Assembly: GCA_027492575.1 (NCBI GenBank)
Contig: JAPUEM010000178.1
Location: 1 to 32,545, forward strand
Length of the DNA stretch: 32,545 nucleotides
DNA from: Propionicimonas sp.
GTDB taxonomy: Bacteria; Actinomycetota; Actinomycetes; Propionibacteriales; Propionibacteriaceae
Direction of reading: 5' to 3'
Position 1 is the first letter of the stretch. Every line of letters begins with the position of its first letter. The notes beneath the pieces were generated by a model. The model had not been told where the DNA came from. It saw only the letters and a program-made list of their open reading frames with translations, and searched no databases. Below are positions 1 to 7,805 of the stretch, one piece after another. Both the position numbers and the translations under genes were made by a program.

Positions 1-55
1 CGCCGAGGAACTCGACGAGCCCGAGCGTCCCCACCTGACGGTCGTCAGCGCCTAA
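1..55 (+). CDS. C-terminal end of an unidentified protein (partial)
   Basis: Frame 2 of the plus strand is open from the window edge to a TAA at 53-55 and encodes about 17 residues ending PHLTVVSA. Codons are GC-rich in third position, like the neighbouring genes. It converges on the DUF1648 gene, which ends 11 bases further on. The stretch is too short to assign a family, and only the presence of a coding end is claimed. Confidence 0.4.
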   Translation, partial: AEELDEPERPHLTVVSA

Positions 56-66
56 CGGCGTCCGCG

Positions 67-1068
67 CTACCGGCGGCGGGCCCGGTCGGCGAGGGTGTTC
101 AGGAGCGCGGCGCCGGTCGCGGCGTCGTCCACGGTGACCACCAGGACGCGTCCGCCGGTTCGCTGCACCTTGAGCGCCTCACCTGAGCGGACCACGATGC
201 CGACGGCGCCCTCCCTGCCGACCCGGTAGCCCCAGCCACCGAAATCGCCCAGCGGTGAGACCGGGACGACCTCGGCCTGGATCACCTCGTCCAGCGGGAC
301 GCGGGTGCGCGGCCAGGAGATCAGCGGGCTGACGGTCACCCCGGTGTGGTCGACCTCGACCTGCCAGCGACCCATCACCACCAGCAGGATCGTGATAAAG
401 GCAATGATCCCCGCCCAGTAGCCGGCCCAGGGCACCCCGGCGATAGTGCTGAGCATCGCCAGCACCAGACTCGCAAGGCCGCCGGCTCCGGCGATCCAGT
501 GGAAACCGGGCACCTGGATGCCCTGGCGCCAGGAGGCGCTCTCGCTGTCCGACAGCGCGAGACGCGGCGCATCGGCCGGAACCGCCGCCGAGGCCGGCAT
601 CCGGGCGTCGCCAGGGACGAGCGCCGCCGCGAGACCGGCCAGCAGGACGGCAACTCCGAAGCTCGTCACCATGGCCCGGCCGACACCGGGGGCGTCGACG
701 GCATCGGCGAGACCGCGTTGGGCATCGAGCGTGCCCGCGACGAACCATGGCAGCGCGACACCCGACCACATCCCGAAGAAGACGGCGATCCGGCGGGTCG
801 CCGCAGCCCGTCCCATGCCGACGCCGATCACCGTCGCTAGCGCGCACATCAGCAGCGTGACGATCAGGATCAGCCCGAAGGACGAGGCCAGCGAGCCGAA
901 GCCGTCCGGACGTCCGTCCGCACCCCAGTGGAGGGCGACCGGGTTCGGCAACTCATCGGCGAAGGTCATCACCCAGACGCCGGCGGCGAGCGTGAACGAC
1001 AGGGGTATCACCGCCGCGAGCAGCACGGTGAGCAGACGATGCGGCACCTTGGTAGCGGCGCTGGTCAT
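67..1068 (-). CDS. DUF1648-domain integral membrane protein
   Basis: 333-residue membrane protein of unknown biochemical function. A first helix (about residues 12-35) is followed by the DUF1648 signature, with NPVALHWGADGRPDGFGS near residues 42-60. Further hydrophobic segments follow near 65-90, 95-115, 130-150, and a pair near 190-235. The last ~100 residues look soluble and PH-like, beginning WQVEVDHTGVTVSP. The ATG at 1068 has a GGAGG site a few bases upstream. A longer reading frame extends upstream but only overlaps the regulator gene. The start overlaps the end of the GntR gene by 4 bases, so the two are a translationally coupled operon. YtrA-type regulators commonly sit next to such membrane proteins, and a role in an envelope or efflux response is inferred. 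The family call is fairly firm; the function is unknown. Confidence 0.8.
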   Translation of the reverse strand: MTSAATKVPHRLLTVLLAAVIPLSFTLAAGVWVMTFADELPNPVALHWGADGRPDGFGSLASSFGLILIVTLLMCALATVIGVGMGRAAATRRIAVFFGMWSGVALPWFVAGTLDAQRGLADAVDAPGVGRAMVTSFGVAVLLAGLAAALVPGDARMPASAAVPADAPRLALSDSESASWRQGIQVPGFHWIAGAGGLASLVLAMLSTIAGVPWAGYWAGIIAFITILLVVMGRWQVEVDHTGVTVSPLISWPRTRVPLDEVIQAEVVPVSPLGDFGGWGYRVGREGAVGIVVRSGEALKVQRTGGRVLVVTVDDAATGAALLNTLADRARRR

Positions 1069-1418
1069 CGAAAGGCCTCCTTCAATAATCCGATGGTGGT
1101 GTCGAGGGAAAGGCCGCGCCGCTTGGCTTCGGTCGCGGCGGCGACAAGGGCCCGGTGCAGGTGGCCGAGATCCTGAGCAGCAGCGGAGGTGAGCACGGCG
1201 CCTCGTCCTCGTCGCAGTTCGATCAGACCTTCGTCGCGCAGTTCCTGGTAGGCGTGCAGCACGGTGTGCAGGCTGATGTCGAGCGAGTCGGCCAGGTCGC
1301 GCGCCGACGGCAGCCGCTCGCCGGGCCGCAACTCGCCCCGGGCCGCGGCCGTCCTGATCTGGTCGGCCAGCTGCGTGAACAGCGGCTCGGCCCCCGCGAA
1401 GTCGATCCGGAAGAGCAT
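1065..1418 (-). CDS. GntR-family transcriptional regulator, YtrA type
   Basis: 117-residue regulator. Residues about 10-75 form the GntR winged helix, with [19 protein letters not shown] followed by [17 protein letters not shown] and [20 protein letters not shown]. The short remaining ~40 residues are helical and too small for a FadR or HutC effector domain, which is typical of the YtrA subfamily. It precedes and overlaps the DUF1648 membrane-protein gene, which it probably controls. The ATG at 1418 follows a TATGAT box by 6 nt, so the mRNA is probably leaderless, and a perfect palindrome lies in the promoter. Autorepression is the expected mode; the ligand is unknown. Confidence 0.88.
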   Translation of the reverse strand: MLFRIDFAGAEPLFTQLADQIRTAAARGELRPGERLPSARDLADSLDISLHTVLHAYQELRDEGLIELRRGRGAVLTSAAAQDLGHLHRALVAAATEAKRRGLSLDTTIGLLKEAFR

Positions 1419-1424
1419 GCCTCA

Positions 1425-1455
1425 ATCATAGTTGTTATAGGATAGCTATAACAAC
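1425..1455 (-). promoter_or_regulatory. Promoter and palindromic operator of the GntR/DUF1648 operon
   Basis: GTTGTTATAG (1431-1440) and CTATAACAAC (1446-1455) are a perfect 10-bp inverted repeat with a 5-bp spacer. On the minus strand a TATGAT -10 box (1425-1430) lies directly downstream, and TTGTTA (1449-1454) serves as -35 with an 18-bp spacer. The palindrome therefore fills the space between the two promoter elements. The -10 box is 6 nt from the ATG at 1418, implying a leaderless mRNA. Steric autorepression by the YtrA-type protein is inferred. Confidence 0.7.
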
Positions 1456-1524
1456 TGTCGCTAGGGCGTATGTTCTGACCGCCGCTCTTGTCGATCTCAG
1501 CCGGGTGCTCGACGGGATCGTGAA

Positions 1525-1591
1525 CTCGACCGCCGCAGTGGTGGTCATAGCGGCGGTTTCGGGCCCTATGGCGACAACAGTGGCGGTCGAG
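1525..1591 (+). promoter_or_regulatory. Structured element in the thrS leader
   Basis: The 274 bases between the GntR operator and thrS hold no convincing gene. CTCGACCGCC (1525-1534) pairs with GGCGGTCGAG (1582-1591), extendable by two further pairs. Inside it, GTCATAG (1544-1550) pairs with CTATGGC (1566-1572), allowing one G-U. This gives a nested two-stem hairpin about 140 bases before the start. There is no T run after it and no T-box sequence of the AGGGTGGNACCGCG kind. It may be a regulatory leader or a chance fold. Confidence 0.35.
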
Positions 1592-1729
1592 CAACGGAAC
1601 CCTCGGCTGATCAGGCTGACAACGACAAGACCGGCGGTTCCTCGGCGCCACCTGGTGTGTGGGAGCGCGGTGGGGTGGGGCAGAATGGTCCTCGGCCCTA
1701 CTGGAGGGCCTGGAGTGAAAGGAATCCCT

Positions 1730-3730
1730 GTGTCTGTCAATCTCACCGTGGTGCGTTCTGAGTCGCGCGAGCCCCAGGTGGTCGAGACGGGCACTACCGG
1801 GCTGCAGCTCTTCGGGGACGACCGGACCGTCGTCGCGATGCGGGTCAACGGCGAGCTTCGCGACCTGGCCCACGAGGTCGCCGACGGCGACGAGCTCGAG
1901 CCGGTCTCGATCGATTCGCCCGACGGGCTGAACATCCTGCGGCATTCCACCGGGCACGTCACCGCGCAGGCCGTCCAGGCGCTCTACCCGAGCACCAAGC
2001 TCGGCATCGGCCCGTTCATCACCGACGGCTACTACTACGACTTCGACACCGAGCGGCCGTTCACCCCCGAGGATCTGAAGGCCATCGAGAAGCAGATGAG
2101 CCAGATCGTCCGGGAGCGGCAGCGCTTCGTCCGCCGGGTGGTGACCGAGGACGAGGCCCGCGCCGAACTCGCCGACGAGCCGTACAAGCTGGAACTGATC
2201 GGCATCAAGGGCAGCGCCGAAGGCACCGAGGGCGCCAGCGTGGAGGTGGGCGGCGGCGAGCTGACCATCTACGACAACGTCCGGCGCGACGACTCGGTGG
2301 CCTGGAAGGATCTCTGCCGCGGCCCGCACGTGCCGCACACCGGCTACCTGAACGCCTACGCGCTGATGCGCACCTCGGCGGCCTACTGGCGCGGCGATCA
2401 GCGCAACGCCCAGTTGCAGCGGGTCTACGGCACCTCCTGGCCGACCCGGGACGACCTGAAGGAGTACAAGTTCCGGCTGGAGGAGGCCGCCAAGCGCGAC
2501 CACCGCAAGCTCGGCAACGAGCTCGACCTGTTCAGCTTCCCGGACGAGATCGGCTCCGGCCTGCCCGTCTTCCACCCCAAGGGCGCCATGATCCGGATGG
2601 AGATGGAGGACTACTCCCGCCGTCGCCACGTCGAGGCGGGCTACTCCTTCGTCAACACCCCGCACATCACCAAGGGGCACCTCTTCGAGACCTCCAAGCA
2701 CCTCGAGTGGTACGCCGACGGCATGTACCCCCCGATGCGGGTGGACGAGGAGCGGGACGCCGACGGCAACGTCACCCGGCAGGGCGCCGACTACTACCTC
2801 AAGCCGATGAACTGCCCGATGCACAACCTGATCTACTCCGCGCGCGGACGGTCGTACCGGGATCTGCCGCTGCGGCTGTTCGAGTTCGGGCACGTCTACC
2901 GCTACGAGAAGTCGGGCGTGGTGCACGGCCTCACCCGGGCCCGCGGCTTCACCCAGGACGACGCGCACATCTACTGCTCCCGCGAGCAGATGAAGGATGA
3001 GCTGGCCAGCCTGCTCACCTTCGTCCTCGACCTGCTGCGCGACTACGGCCTGGACGACTTCTACCTGGAGCTCTCCACCCGCAACCCGGAGAAGTCGGTG
3101 GGCGACGAGCAGACCTGGGAGGACGCCACCCGCGTCCTGGCCGAGGTCGCCGAGGCGTCGGGCCTGCAACTCGTCCCGGATCCGGGCGGTGCGGCCTTCT
3201 ACGGGCCGAAGATCTCTGTCCAGGCCAAGGACGCGATCGGCCGCACCTGGCAGCTGTCGACCATCCAGCTCGACTTCTTCGAGCCCGAGCTGTTCGAGCT
3301 GGAGTACACCGCCCCGGACGGCAGCCGGCAGCGTCCGGTGATGATCCACCGTGCCCTGTTCGGCTCGATCGAGCGCTTCTTCGGGGTGCTGCTGGAGCAC
3401 TACGCCGGCGCCTTCCCGGCCTGGCTGGCCCCGGTGCAGGTGACCGGCATCCCGGTCTCCGCCGACCAGAACGAGTACCTGGCCGAGATCGCTGCCCAGC
3501 TGAAGGCCGCCGGCGTCCGCGTCGAGGTCGACACCAGCGACGACCGGTTCGGCAAGAAGATCCGCAACGCGCAGACCCAGAAGGTGCCGTTCATGTTGAT
3601 CGCCGGCGACACGGACGCGAGCGCGGGCGCGGTCTCGTTCCGCTACCGCGACGGCAGCCAGAACAACGGCGTGCCGATCGCGGCCGCGATCGAGGAGATC
3701 GTGACCGCCTGCCGTCCACCCAAGCGATGA
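1730..3730 (+). CDS. thrS: Threonyl-tRNA synthetase
   Basis: Charges tRNA-Thr with threonine in the cytoplasm. The 666 residues match the family length: a TGS domain (about 1-62), an editing domain with the HxxxH motif [10 protein letters not shown] near residue 72 and CRGPHV further on, then a class II catalytic core and anticodon-binding domain (from about 560). The zinc ligands are visible: Cys in MNCPMHNL, His in [17 protein letters not shown] and His in [15 protein letters not shown] 1730 is chosen because it gives the expected MSVNLTVVR beginning and follows AAAGGA. GTG 1715, with its own GGAGG, and ATG 1685 are in-frame alternatives. It overlaps the HIT gene by 4 bases, a pair also seen as Rv2614c-Rv2613c in Mycobacterium. 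Confidence 0.97.
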   Translation: MSVNLTVVRSESREPQVVETGTTGLQLFGDDRTVVAMRVNGELRDLAHEVADGDELEPVSIDSPDGLNILRHSTGHVTAQAVQALYPSTKLGIGPFITDGYYYDFDTERPFTPEDLKAIEKQMSQIVRERQRFVRRVVTEDEARAELADEPYKLELIGIKGSAEGTEGASVEVGGGELTIYDNVRRDDSVAWKDLCRGPHVPHTGYLNAYALMRTSAAYWRGDQRNAQLQRVYGTSWPTRDDLKEYKFRLEEAAKRDHRKLGNELDLFSFPDEIGSGLPVFHPKGAMIRMEMEDYSRRRHVEAGYSFVNTPHITKGHLFETSKHLEWYADGMYPPMRVDEERDADGNVTRQGADYYLKPMNCPMHNLIYSARGRSYRDLPLRLFEFGHVYRYEKSGVVHGLTRARGFTQDDAHIYCSREQMKDELASLLTFVLDLLRDYGLDDFYLELSTRNPEKSVGDEQTWEDATRVLAEVAEASGLQLVPDPGGAAFYGPKISVQAKDAIGRTWQLSTIQLDFFEPELFELEYTAPDGSRQRPVMIHRALFGSIERFFGVLLEHYAGAFPAWLAPVQVTGIPVSADQNEYLAEIAAQLKAAGVRVEVDTSDDRFGKKIRNAQTQKVPFMLIAGDTDASAGAVSFRYRDGSQNNGVPIAAAIEEIVTACRPPKR

Positions 3731-4266
3731 GCGAACCACTGGTGGAGTCGTCCGGGACGCTGGCCGGCCTCCCGGACGGCTTCCAGCGGCTGTGGACGCC
3801 GCACCGGATGGTCTATATCGACGGCGAGAACAAGCCGGCGACCACGGGGGAGTGCCCGTTCTGCGTCGCGCCCACCCGGACGGACGCCGACGGGCTGATC
3901 GTCCACCGCGGCGACGTCGCCTACGTGGTGATGAACCTGTACCCGTACTCGCCCGGGCACCTGCTGGTCTGCCCGTACCGGCACGTCTCGGACTACACCG
4001 ACGCGACCGACGCCGAGCGGGCCGAGATCGGCGAACTGACCGCTACCGCGATGACCGTGATCCGGTCGGTCTCCGGCCCGGCCGGCTTCAACCTGGGCAT
4101 CAACCAGGGCGAGGTGGCCGGGGCCGGCATCGCCGCCCACCTGCATCAGCACCTCGTGCCGCGCTGGCTGGGGGATTCGAACTTCCTGCCGGTCATCGCC
4201 CAGACCCGTGCGCTGCCCCAGTTGCTGGAACAGACCCGCGCCCTGCTCCAGGCTGCCTGGCCCTGA
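3727..4266 (+). CDS. HIT-family hydrolase, Ap4A phosphorylase-like
   Basis: 179-residue histidine-triad protein. The triad [12 protein letters not shown] puts His at 138, 140 and 142, the middle of which is the usual catalytic nucleophile of the family. A CPFC pair at 43-46 could bind zinc with downstream histidines. [20 protein letters not shown] is a conserved HIT segment. Overall it resembles mycobacterial Rv2613c, a diadenosine tetraphosphate phosphorylase, both in sequence and in lying directly after thrS. ThrRS and other synthetases make Ap4A as a by-product, so clearing Ap4A is a sensible job. Substrate specificity is inferred, not shown. The ATG overlaps the thrS stop (ATGA). Confidence 0.9.
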   Translation: MSEPLVESSGTLAGLPDGFQRLWTPHRMVYIDGENKPATTGECPFCVAPTRTDADGLIVHRGDVAYVVMNLYPYSPGHLLVCPYRHVSDYTDATDAERAEIGELTATAMTVIRSVSGPAGFNLGINQGEVAGAGIAAHLHQHLVPRWLGDSNFLPVIAQTRALPQLLEQTRALLQAAWP

Positions 4267-4276
4267 TGGATAGGCT

Positions 4277-4894
4277 GTGAGCGTGGCTGGAGAACCCTAT
4301 GACACGACGCGGGTGCTGACCCTGCCCAATGTCCTCAGTTTTCTCCGCCTGCTCGGCGTGCCGCTCTTCCTGTGGCTGCTGCTCGTCCGGGAGAACGACA
4401 TCTGGGCCGTGGTGGTCCTGGCCGTCGGCGGGGCGTCCGACTGGTTCGACGGCTACCTGGCCCGCAAGTGGAAGCAGCGCTCTCAGTTGGGGGTCTTCCT
4501 CGACCCGGCGGCCGACCGGCTGTACATCCTGGCCACCCTGATCGGCTTCGTCGCCCGCGACATCGTGCCGTGGTGGCTGCTGGTCATCCTGGTGACCCGG
4601 GATGTCCTGTTGCTGCTGATGGTGCCGGCGCTGCGCAGCCGCGGCTTCATCAGCCTGCCGGTGCACTTCCTCGGCAAGGCCGCCACCTTCCTGCTGCTCT
4701 ACGCCTTCCCGCTGGTGCTGCTGGGCTTCGGCGACGATCCGTGGCAGCTGACCTTCCGTGTCCTGGGCTGGGCGCTGGCGATCTGGGGGACGATCCTCTA
4801 CTGGTCGGCCGGGGCGCTGTACCTGCGGCAGTTCGTCTACGTGCTGCGCAAGTTCCCGCCCCAACCACGGATTGTCGCCGGCAGCGCCTCATGA
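4277..4894 (+). CDS. CDP-alcohol phosphatidyltransferase (PgsA2/cardiolipin-synthase type)
   Basis: 205-residue membrane enzyme that transfers a phosphatidyl group from CDP-diacylglycerol to an alcohol. The family signature is complete: SDWFDGYLAR with Asp55, Asp58-Gly59 and Ala62-Arg63, then Gly72, Asp76 and Asp80. Several membrane helices follow. The LPVHFLGKAATF segment resembles mycobacterial Rv1822 rather than the phosphatidylinositol-phosphate synthase Rv2612c, although the upstream thrS-HIT neighbours match the Rv2612c locus. The GTG start 10 bases after the HIT stop is used; GTG 4283 is possible. It overlaps the following DUF881 gene by 4 bases. The acceptor (glycerol-phosphate or phosphatidylglycerol) cannot be told from the sequence. 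Confidence 0.88.
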   Translation: MSVAGEPYDTTRVLTLPNVLSFLRLLGVPLFLWLLLVRENDIWAVVVLAVGGASDWFDGYLARKWKQRSQLGVFLDPAADRLYILATLIGFVARDIVPWWLLVILVTRDVLLLLMVPALRSRGFISLPVHFLGKAATFLLLYAFPLVLLGFGDDPWQLTFRVLGWALAIWGTILYWSAGALYLRQFVYVLRKFPPQPRIVAGSAS

Positions 4895-5670
4895 GCACGC
4901 CGCGGCGGGTCGACGAGAGCATGGATCTGCTCAACGACATCGTGCGGCAGCCGATCGATCCCGACTACCCCGAGGCCGGTGCGGGCGGCTCACCGCGACG
5001 GTCTCTGGTGGTGCTGGTCGTCCTGCTGGTCTTCGGGCTGATGGCCGGGGTTTCGCTCGCCTCGACGCTGCGCGCCGCGCCGCAGATTCAGCAGGAACGC
5101 GACGAGCTGCAGGCCCGGGTGGAGGCCGCCGCCGCCCGGGTGGACGCGTTGCGGGCCGAAGCGGCCGCGCTGGCCGAGGCGAACCGCGAACTCGCCGATG
5201 ACGCCGCGGGCCTCGATCCGGCCACCCAGGCCGAACTGAAGCTGCTGGAGACGACGGCCGGCACCCGCGCGGTGACCGGACCAGGGGTGACCGTCCGGGT
5301 CGACGACGGCGAGGGCGGCGGCCAGGCCCAGGTGGTGGACGCCGACCTGCGCCAGCTGGTCAACCAGCTGTGGCGCAGCGGCGCGGAGGCGGTGGCGATC
5401 AACGGCCACCGGCTCAGCGCTCGGACGGCCATCCGGGGTGCGGGGGACGCGATCACCGTCGACTACCGTTCGCTGACCCGGCCGTACCAGGTGGAGGCGA
5501 TCGGCGATTCCGAGCGGATCATCTCGGAGTTCCCGAACTCCCCGGGCGGCCAGTGGTGGGCCTACCTGCAGCAGAACTATCAGGTGGCCTTCGAGCTGCG
5601 CCGGGCGGAGGAGCTGACCCTTCCCGCCGATCCGGAACTGCGGGTGGAACGGGCGGAGCCCGCCCCATGA
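4891..5670 (+). CDS. DUF881 family membrane-anchored protein (first copy)
   Basis: 259 residues. A short cytoplasmic N-terminus is followed by one membrane helix (about 37-56), then a coiled coil rich in Ala, Glu and Arg (about 65-110), and the DUF881 domain. That domain includes TGPGVTVRVDDG, VVDADLRQLVNQLWRSGAEA and VAINGHRLS. DUF881 resembles the YlxW proteins found beside division genes. The function is unknown; the constant pairing with the small basic protein and a second DUF881 protein in actinobacteria suggests an envelope complex. The ATG at 4891 overlaps the upstream stop by 4 bases. This matches Rv1823 in the syntenic mycobacterial block. Confidence 0.9.
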   Translation: MSTPRRVDESMDLLNDIVRQPIDPDYPEAGAGGSPRRSLVVLVVLLVFGLMAGVSLASTLRAAPQIQQERDELQARVEAAAARVDALRAEAAALAEANRELADDAAGLDPATQAELKLLETTAGTRAVTGPGVTVRVDDGEGGGQAQVVDADLRQLVNQLWRSGAEAVAINGHRLSARTAIRGAGDAITVDYRSLTRPYQVEAIGDSERIISEFPNSPGGQWWAYLQQNYQVAFELRRAEELTLPADPELRVERAEPAP

Positions 5671-5719
5671 AGCCGACGAGAATGAGCGGGACGAGCACGA
5701 CGAGAAGGGAGAGCCGGCC

Positions 5720-6052
5720 ATGTACGCGATCCTCGGCCTGATCGCCGGTGTGCTGATCGGAGTCTTCCTTCAGCCTGCCCTGCCACCGGCCTTGGAGCCC
5801 TATCTGCCGATCGCGATCGTTGCTGCGCTGGACGCCATCTTCGGTGGCCTGCGCGCCTACCTGGAGCACAAGTTCAGCGACAAGGTCTTCGCGGTCTCCT
5901 TCGTCTCCAACGTCCTGATCGCCGCCCTGATCGTCTGGCTGGGCGACCAGATCGGCGTCGGCGCCCAGCTCTCGACGGCCGTCGTCGTCGTGCTCGGCAT
6001 CCGCATCTTCACCAATGCCGCGGCGATCCGAAGGACCCTCTTCCATGCCTGA
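5720..6052 (+). CDS. sbp: Small basic protein Sbp (DUF1290)
   Basis: 110-residue membrane protein of the small basic protein family. Helices lie near 3-20, 27-45 and 60-78, with a fourth near 85-100. The family core is PYLPIAIVAALDAIFGGLRA followed by LEHKFSDKVF. The ATG follows GAAGGGAGAG with good spacing. It sits between the two DUF881 genes as in Mycobacterium (Rv1824) and overlaps the second by 8 bases. In Bacillus and Streptococcus its relatives lie next to ftsZ operons. The exact role is not established. Confidence 0.92.
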   Translation: MYAILGLIAGVLIGVFLQPALPPALEPYLPIAIVAALDAIFGGLRAYLEHKFSDKVFAVSFVSNVLIAALIVWLGDQIGVGAQLSTAVVVVLGIRIFTNAAAIRRTLFHA

Positions 6053-6770
6053 GCCGGAGACCACGCGGCAGCGCCGGGCCGCCTGGTGGCGCCCCTCCCG
6101 GGGCCACCTGGTGGTGGCCGTGCTGCTGCTCGTCTTCGGCGTCGTGGCGACCATGCAGGTGCGTTCCCGCGCCGGCCAGGAGGACTATTCCGGGTTGCGG
6201 CGCACCGAACTGGTCGCGATCCTGGACGACCTGACCGCCGAATCCCGCCGGCTCGAGGCGGAGATCGCCGAGCTCAAGGTCACCCAGCAGCAGCTGCTGA
6301 GTGGTGCCGACCGGCAGCGGGTGGCACAGGAGGAGGCCGACCGGCGCCGCAAGGAGCTCTCGATTCTCAGCGGTGCCGCCCCGGCCGTCGGAGAGGGCAT
6401 CCGGGTGGTGATCTCCGACCCGAAGCAGGCGGTGGGGGAGACCCTGCTGCTCAACGCCCTGGAGGAGTTGCGCGACGCCGGCGCCGAGGTGATGGAGGTC
6501 AACGACACCGTCCGGGTGGTCGCCGGCAGCTGGATCGGCAGTGACGGAACCGACCTGGTGATGGACGGCGTCGCGCTGCGGCGTCCGTTCGTGATCGACG
6601 CGATCGGTGATCCGCACGCCCTGACCGAGGCGCTGCGCTACCGCGGCGGGCTGGTCAGCGAGATCCAGGACGAGAAGGTCGGTGGCACCGTCTCGATCGA
6701 ATCCTCCGACCGGATCGAGATCACCGCCACCCGCGAACCCACCACTCCGAAGTTCGCCAAGCCCGCCTGA
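6045..6770 (+). CDS. DUF881 family membrane-anchored protein (second copy)
   Basis: 241 residues with the same plan as the first DUF881 protein: an Arg/Trp-rich N-terminus, one membrane helix (about 21-39), a coiled coil (about 55-110) and the extracytoplasmic domain. Domain markers are GEGIRVVISDPKQA, LLNALEELRDAGAEVMEVND and a C-terminal basic-hydrophobic strand. ATG 6045 is chosen since it starts MPEPETTRQR and lies inside the end of sbp, implying coupling; an upstream in-frame ATG at 6015 is less likely. It corresponds to Rv1825. The two copies share architecture but only modest sequence, so the duplication is old. Confidence 0.9.
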   Translation: MPEPETTRQRRAAWWRPSRGHLVVAVLLLVFGVVATMQVRSRAGQEDYSGLRRTELVAILDDLTAESRRLEAEIAELKVTQQQLLSGADRQRVAQEEADRRRKELSILSGAAPAVGEGIRVVISDPKQAVGETLLLNALEELRDAGAEVMEVNDTVRVVAGSWIGSDGTDLVMDGVALRRPFVIDAIGDPHALTEALRYRGGLVSEIQDEKVGGTVSIESSDRIEITATREPTTPKFAKPA

Positions 6771-6782
6771 GGCTGGTGTTCC

Positions 6783-6812
6783 ATGACCGCGGCGGTCCAG
6801 ACTCGCTAAGGT
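6783..6812 (+). promoter_or_regulatory. Likely promoter of gcvH
   Basis: ATGACC (6783-6788) and TAAGGT (6807-6812) are separated by 18 bases in the gap between the second DUF881 gene and gcvH. The start codon follows 35 bases later with an AGAAGGAG ribosome site. The match to the actinobacterial TAnnnT -10 is good and the -35 is weaker. Confidence 0.4.
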
Positions 6813-6846
6813 ATTGCCGTAGCCCGTTTCCCAGAAGGAGCCGAAC

Positions 6847-7227
6847 GTGTTCCCAGACGATCTCCACTACAGCGCCAAGCACGAGTGGGTGCGAGTGGGC
6901 TCCGGCCCGACCGCCCGGGTCGGTATCACCGACTACGCCGCCGAGCAGTTGGGCGACGTGGTCTACGTCTCCCTGCCGCAGATCGGTGAGGAGGTCGCCC
7001 TCGACGACGCCTGCGCCGAGGTCGAATCCACCAAGAGCGTCTCGGACGTCTTCGCGCCGGTCTCCGGGGTGGTCACCGCCGTGAACGACCTGCTGCTGGA
7101 GAGCCCGGAGATCATCAACGCCGACCCCTACGGGGACGGCTGGATCTTCGAGGTCGAACTGGCCGACGCCGAGGAACTCGACGATCTGATGGACGCCGAC
7201 GAGTACAGCGAGAGCGTTTCCGGCTAG
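6847..7227 (+). CDS. gcvH: Glycine cleavage system H protein
   Basis: 126-residue lipoyl carrier that shuttles the aminomethyl group between the P, T and L proteins of glycine cleavage. The lipoylation motif is VESTKSVSD with the acceptor Lys63; the family start (LHYSAKHEWV) and GVVTAVNDLLLESPEIIN are also clear. GTG 6847 is supported by AGAAGGAG six bases upstream. The partner gcvP lies 2.5 kb downstream, dihydrolipoyl dehydrogenase lies at the right edge of the window, and gcvT is not here. Rv1826 occupies the same place in Mycobacterium. Confidence 0.97.
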   Translation: MFPDDLHYSAKHEWVRVGSGPTARVGITDYAAEQLGDVVYVSLPQIGEEVALDDACAEVESTKSVSDVFAPVSGVVTAVNDLLLESPEIINADPYGDGWIFEVELADAEELDDLMDADEYSESVSG

Positions 7228-7313
7228 CTGTCCGTCCGCCGGGGGAGGATGCGGGCTAAGCTGAGAGCCAGCCGATAGATTCTCAGCAAGGAGCGCTGAA
7301 AGGGGGCAAGACG

Positions 7314-7805
7314 ATGCTTCGGTGTCCGGCCTGTGGCCACCAGGTGACGGAGAACAGCAACTTCTGTCCGCATTGCGGCGCCAGCTTGGCCAAGGTCTCA
7401 GGTGACACCACCCGGGTGATCTCGGCGGTGGTCGACGACATCACCTTCGAGGATCTGAACGCCGAGGATCGTGCCGCCGTCGAGGCGCTGCCCGACAATT
7501 CGGCGCTGCTCCTCGTCCCGCATGGGACGAATGCGGGCGCCCGCTACCTGATCGACGCCGACGTCATCACCGCCGGACGGCACCCGCGCTGCGACATCTT
7601 CCTCGACGACATCACCGTCTCGCGGCAGCACGCCCGTTTCGTCCGCGCCGACGGCCAGATCTGGGTGAGCGACGAGAACAGCCTCAACGGCACCTACGTC
7701 AACCGCACCCTGATCGAGGACGCGGTGGCGCTGCGGCGCGGCGACGAGGTGCAGATCGGCAAGTTCCGGATGGTCTTCTTCAACAGTGGGTCCGGGCAGG
7801 CCTGA
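7314..7805 (+). CDS. FHA-domain regulator, GarA/OdhI type, with N-terminal zinc ribbon
   Basis: 163 residues. A zinc ribbon (Cys4, Cys7, Cys18, Cys21) is followed by a linker with SGDTTRVIS, where Thr32-Thr33 align with the phosphorylated threonines of the ETT motif of GarA/OdhI. The FHA domain (about 65-155) shows GRHPRCDIFLDDITVSRQHA and NSLNGTYVN. In Corynebacterium and Mycobacterium such proteins bind and restrain 2-oxoglutarate dehydrogenase and glutamate enzymes until phosphorylated by PknB/PknG-type kinases. The zinc ribbon is absent from those two but is known in other actinobacteria. The position after gcvH matches Rv1827. The GGGGGC ribosome site is moderate. Partners here are inferred. 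Confidence 0.92.
   Translation: MLRCPACGHQVTENSNFCPHCGASLAKVSGDTTRVISAVVDDITFEDLNAEDRAAVEALPDNSALLLVPHGTNAGARYLIDADVITAGRHPRCDIFLDDITVSRQHARFVRADGQIWVSDENSLNGTYVNRTLIEDAVALRRGDEVQIGKFRMVFFNSGSGQA

Noticed and set aside
1505..1729. N-terminal extension of ThrRS in an upstream open frame
   Set aside because: The extension is unlike ThrRS N-termini, contains rare codons and overlaps a hairpin. GTG 1730 has a ribosome site and the family start.
1456..1729. T-box riboswitch for thrS
   Set aside because: No AGGGTGGNACCGCG-like sequence or terminator/antiterminator T run is present.
1223..3739. 838-residue open frame antisense to thrS
   Set aside because: It is the mirror of a GC-rich gene: its composition is Val/Leu/Arg/Gly/Asp-biased with no domain, and thrS on the other strand is unmistakable.
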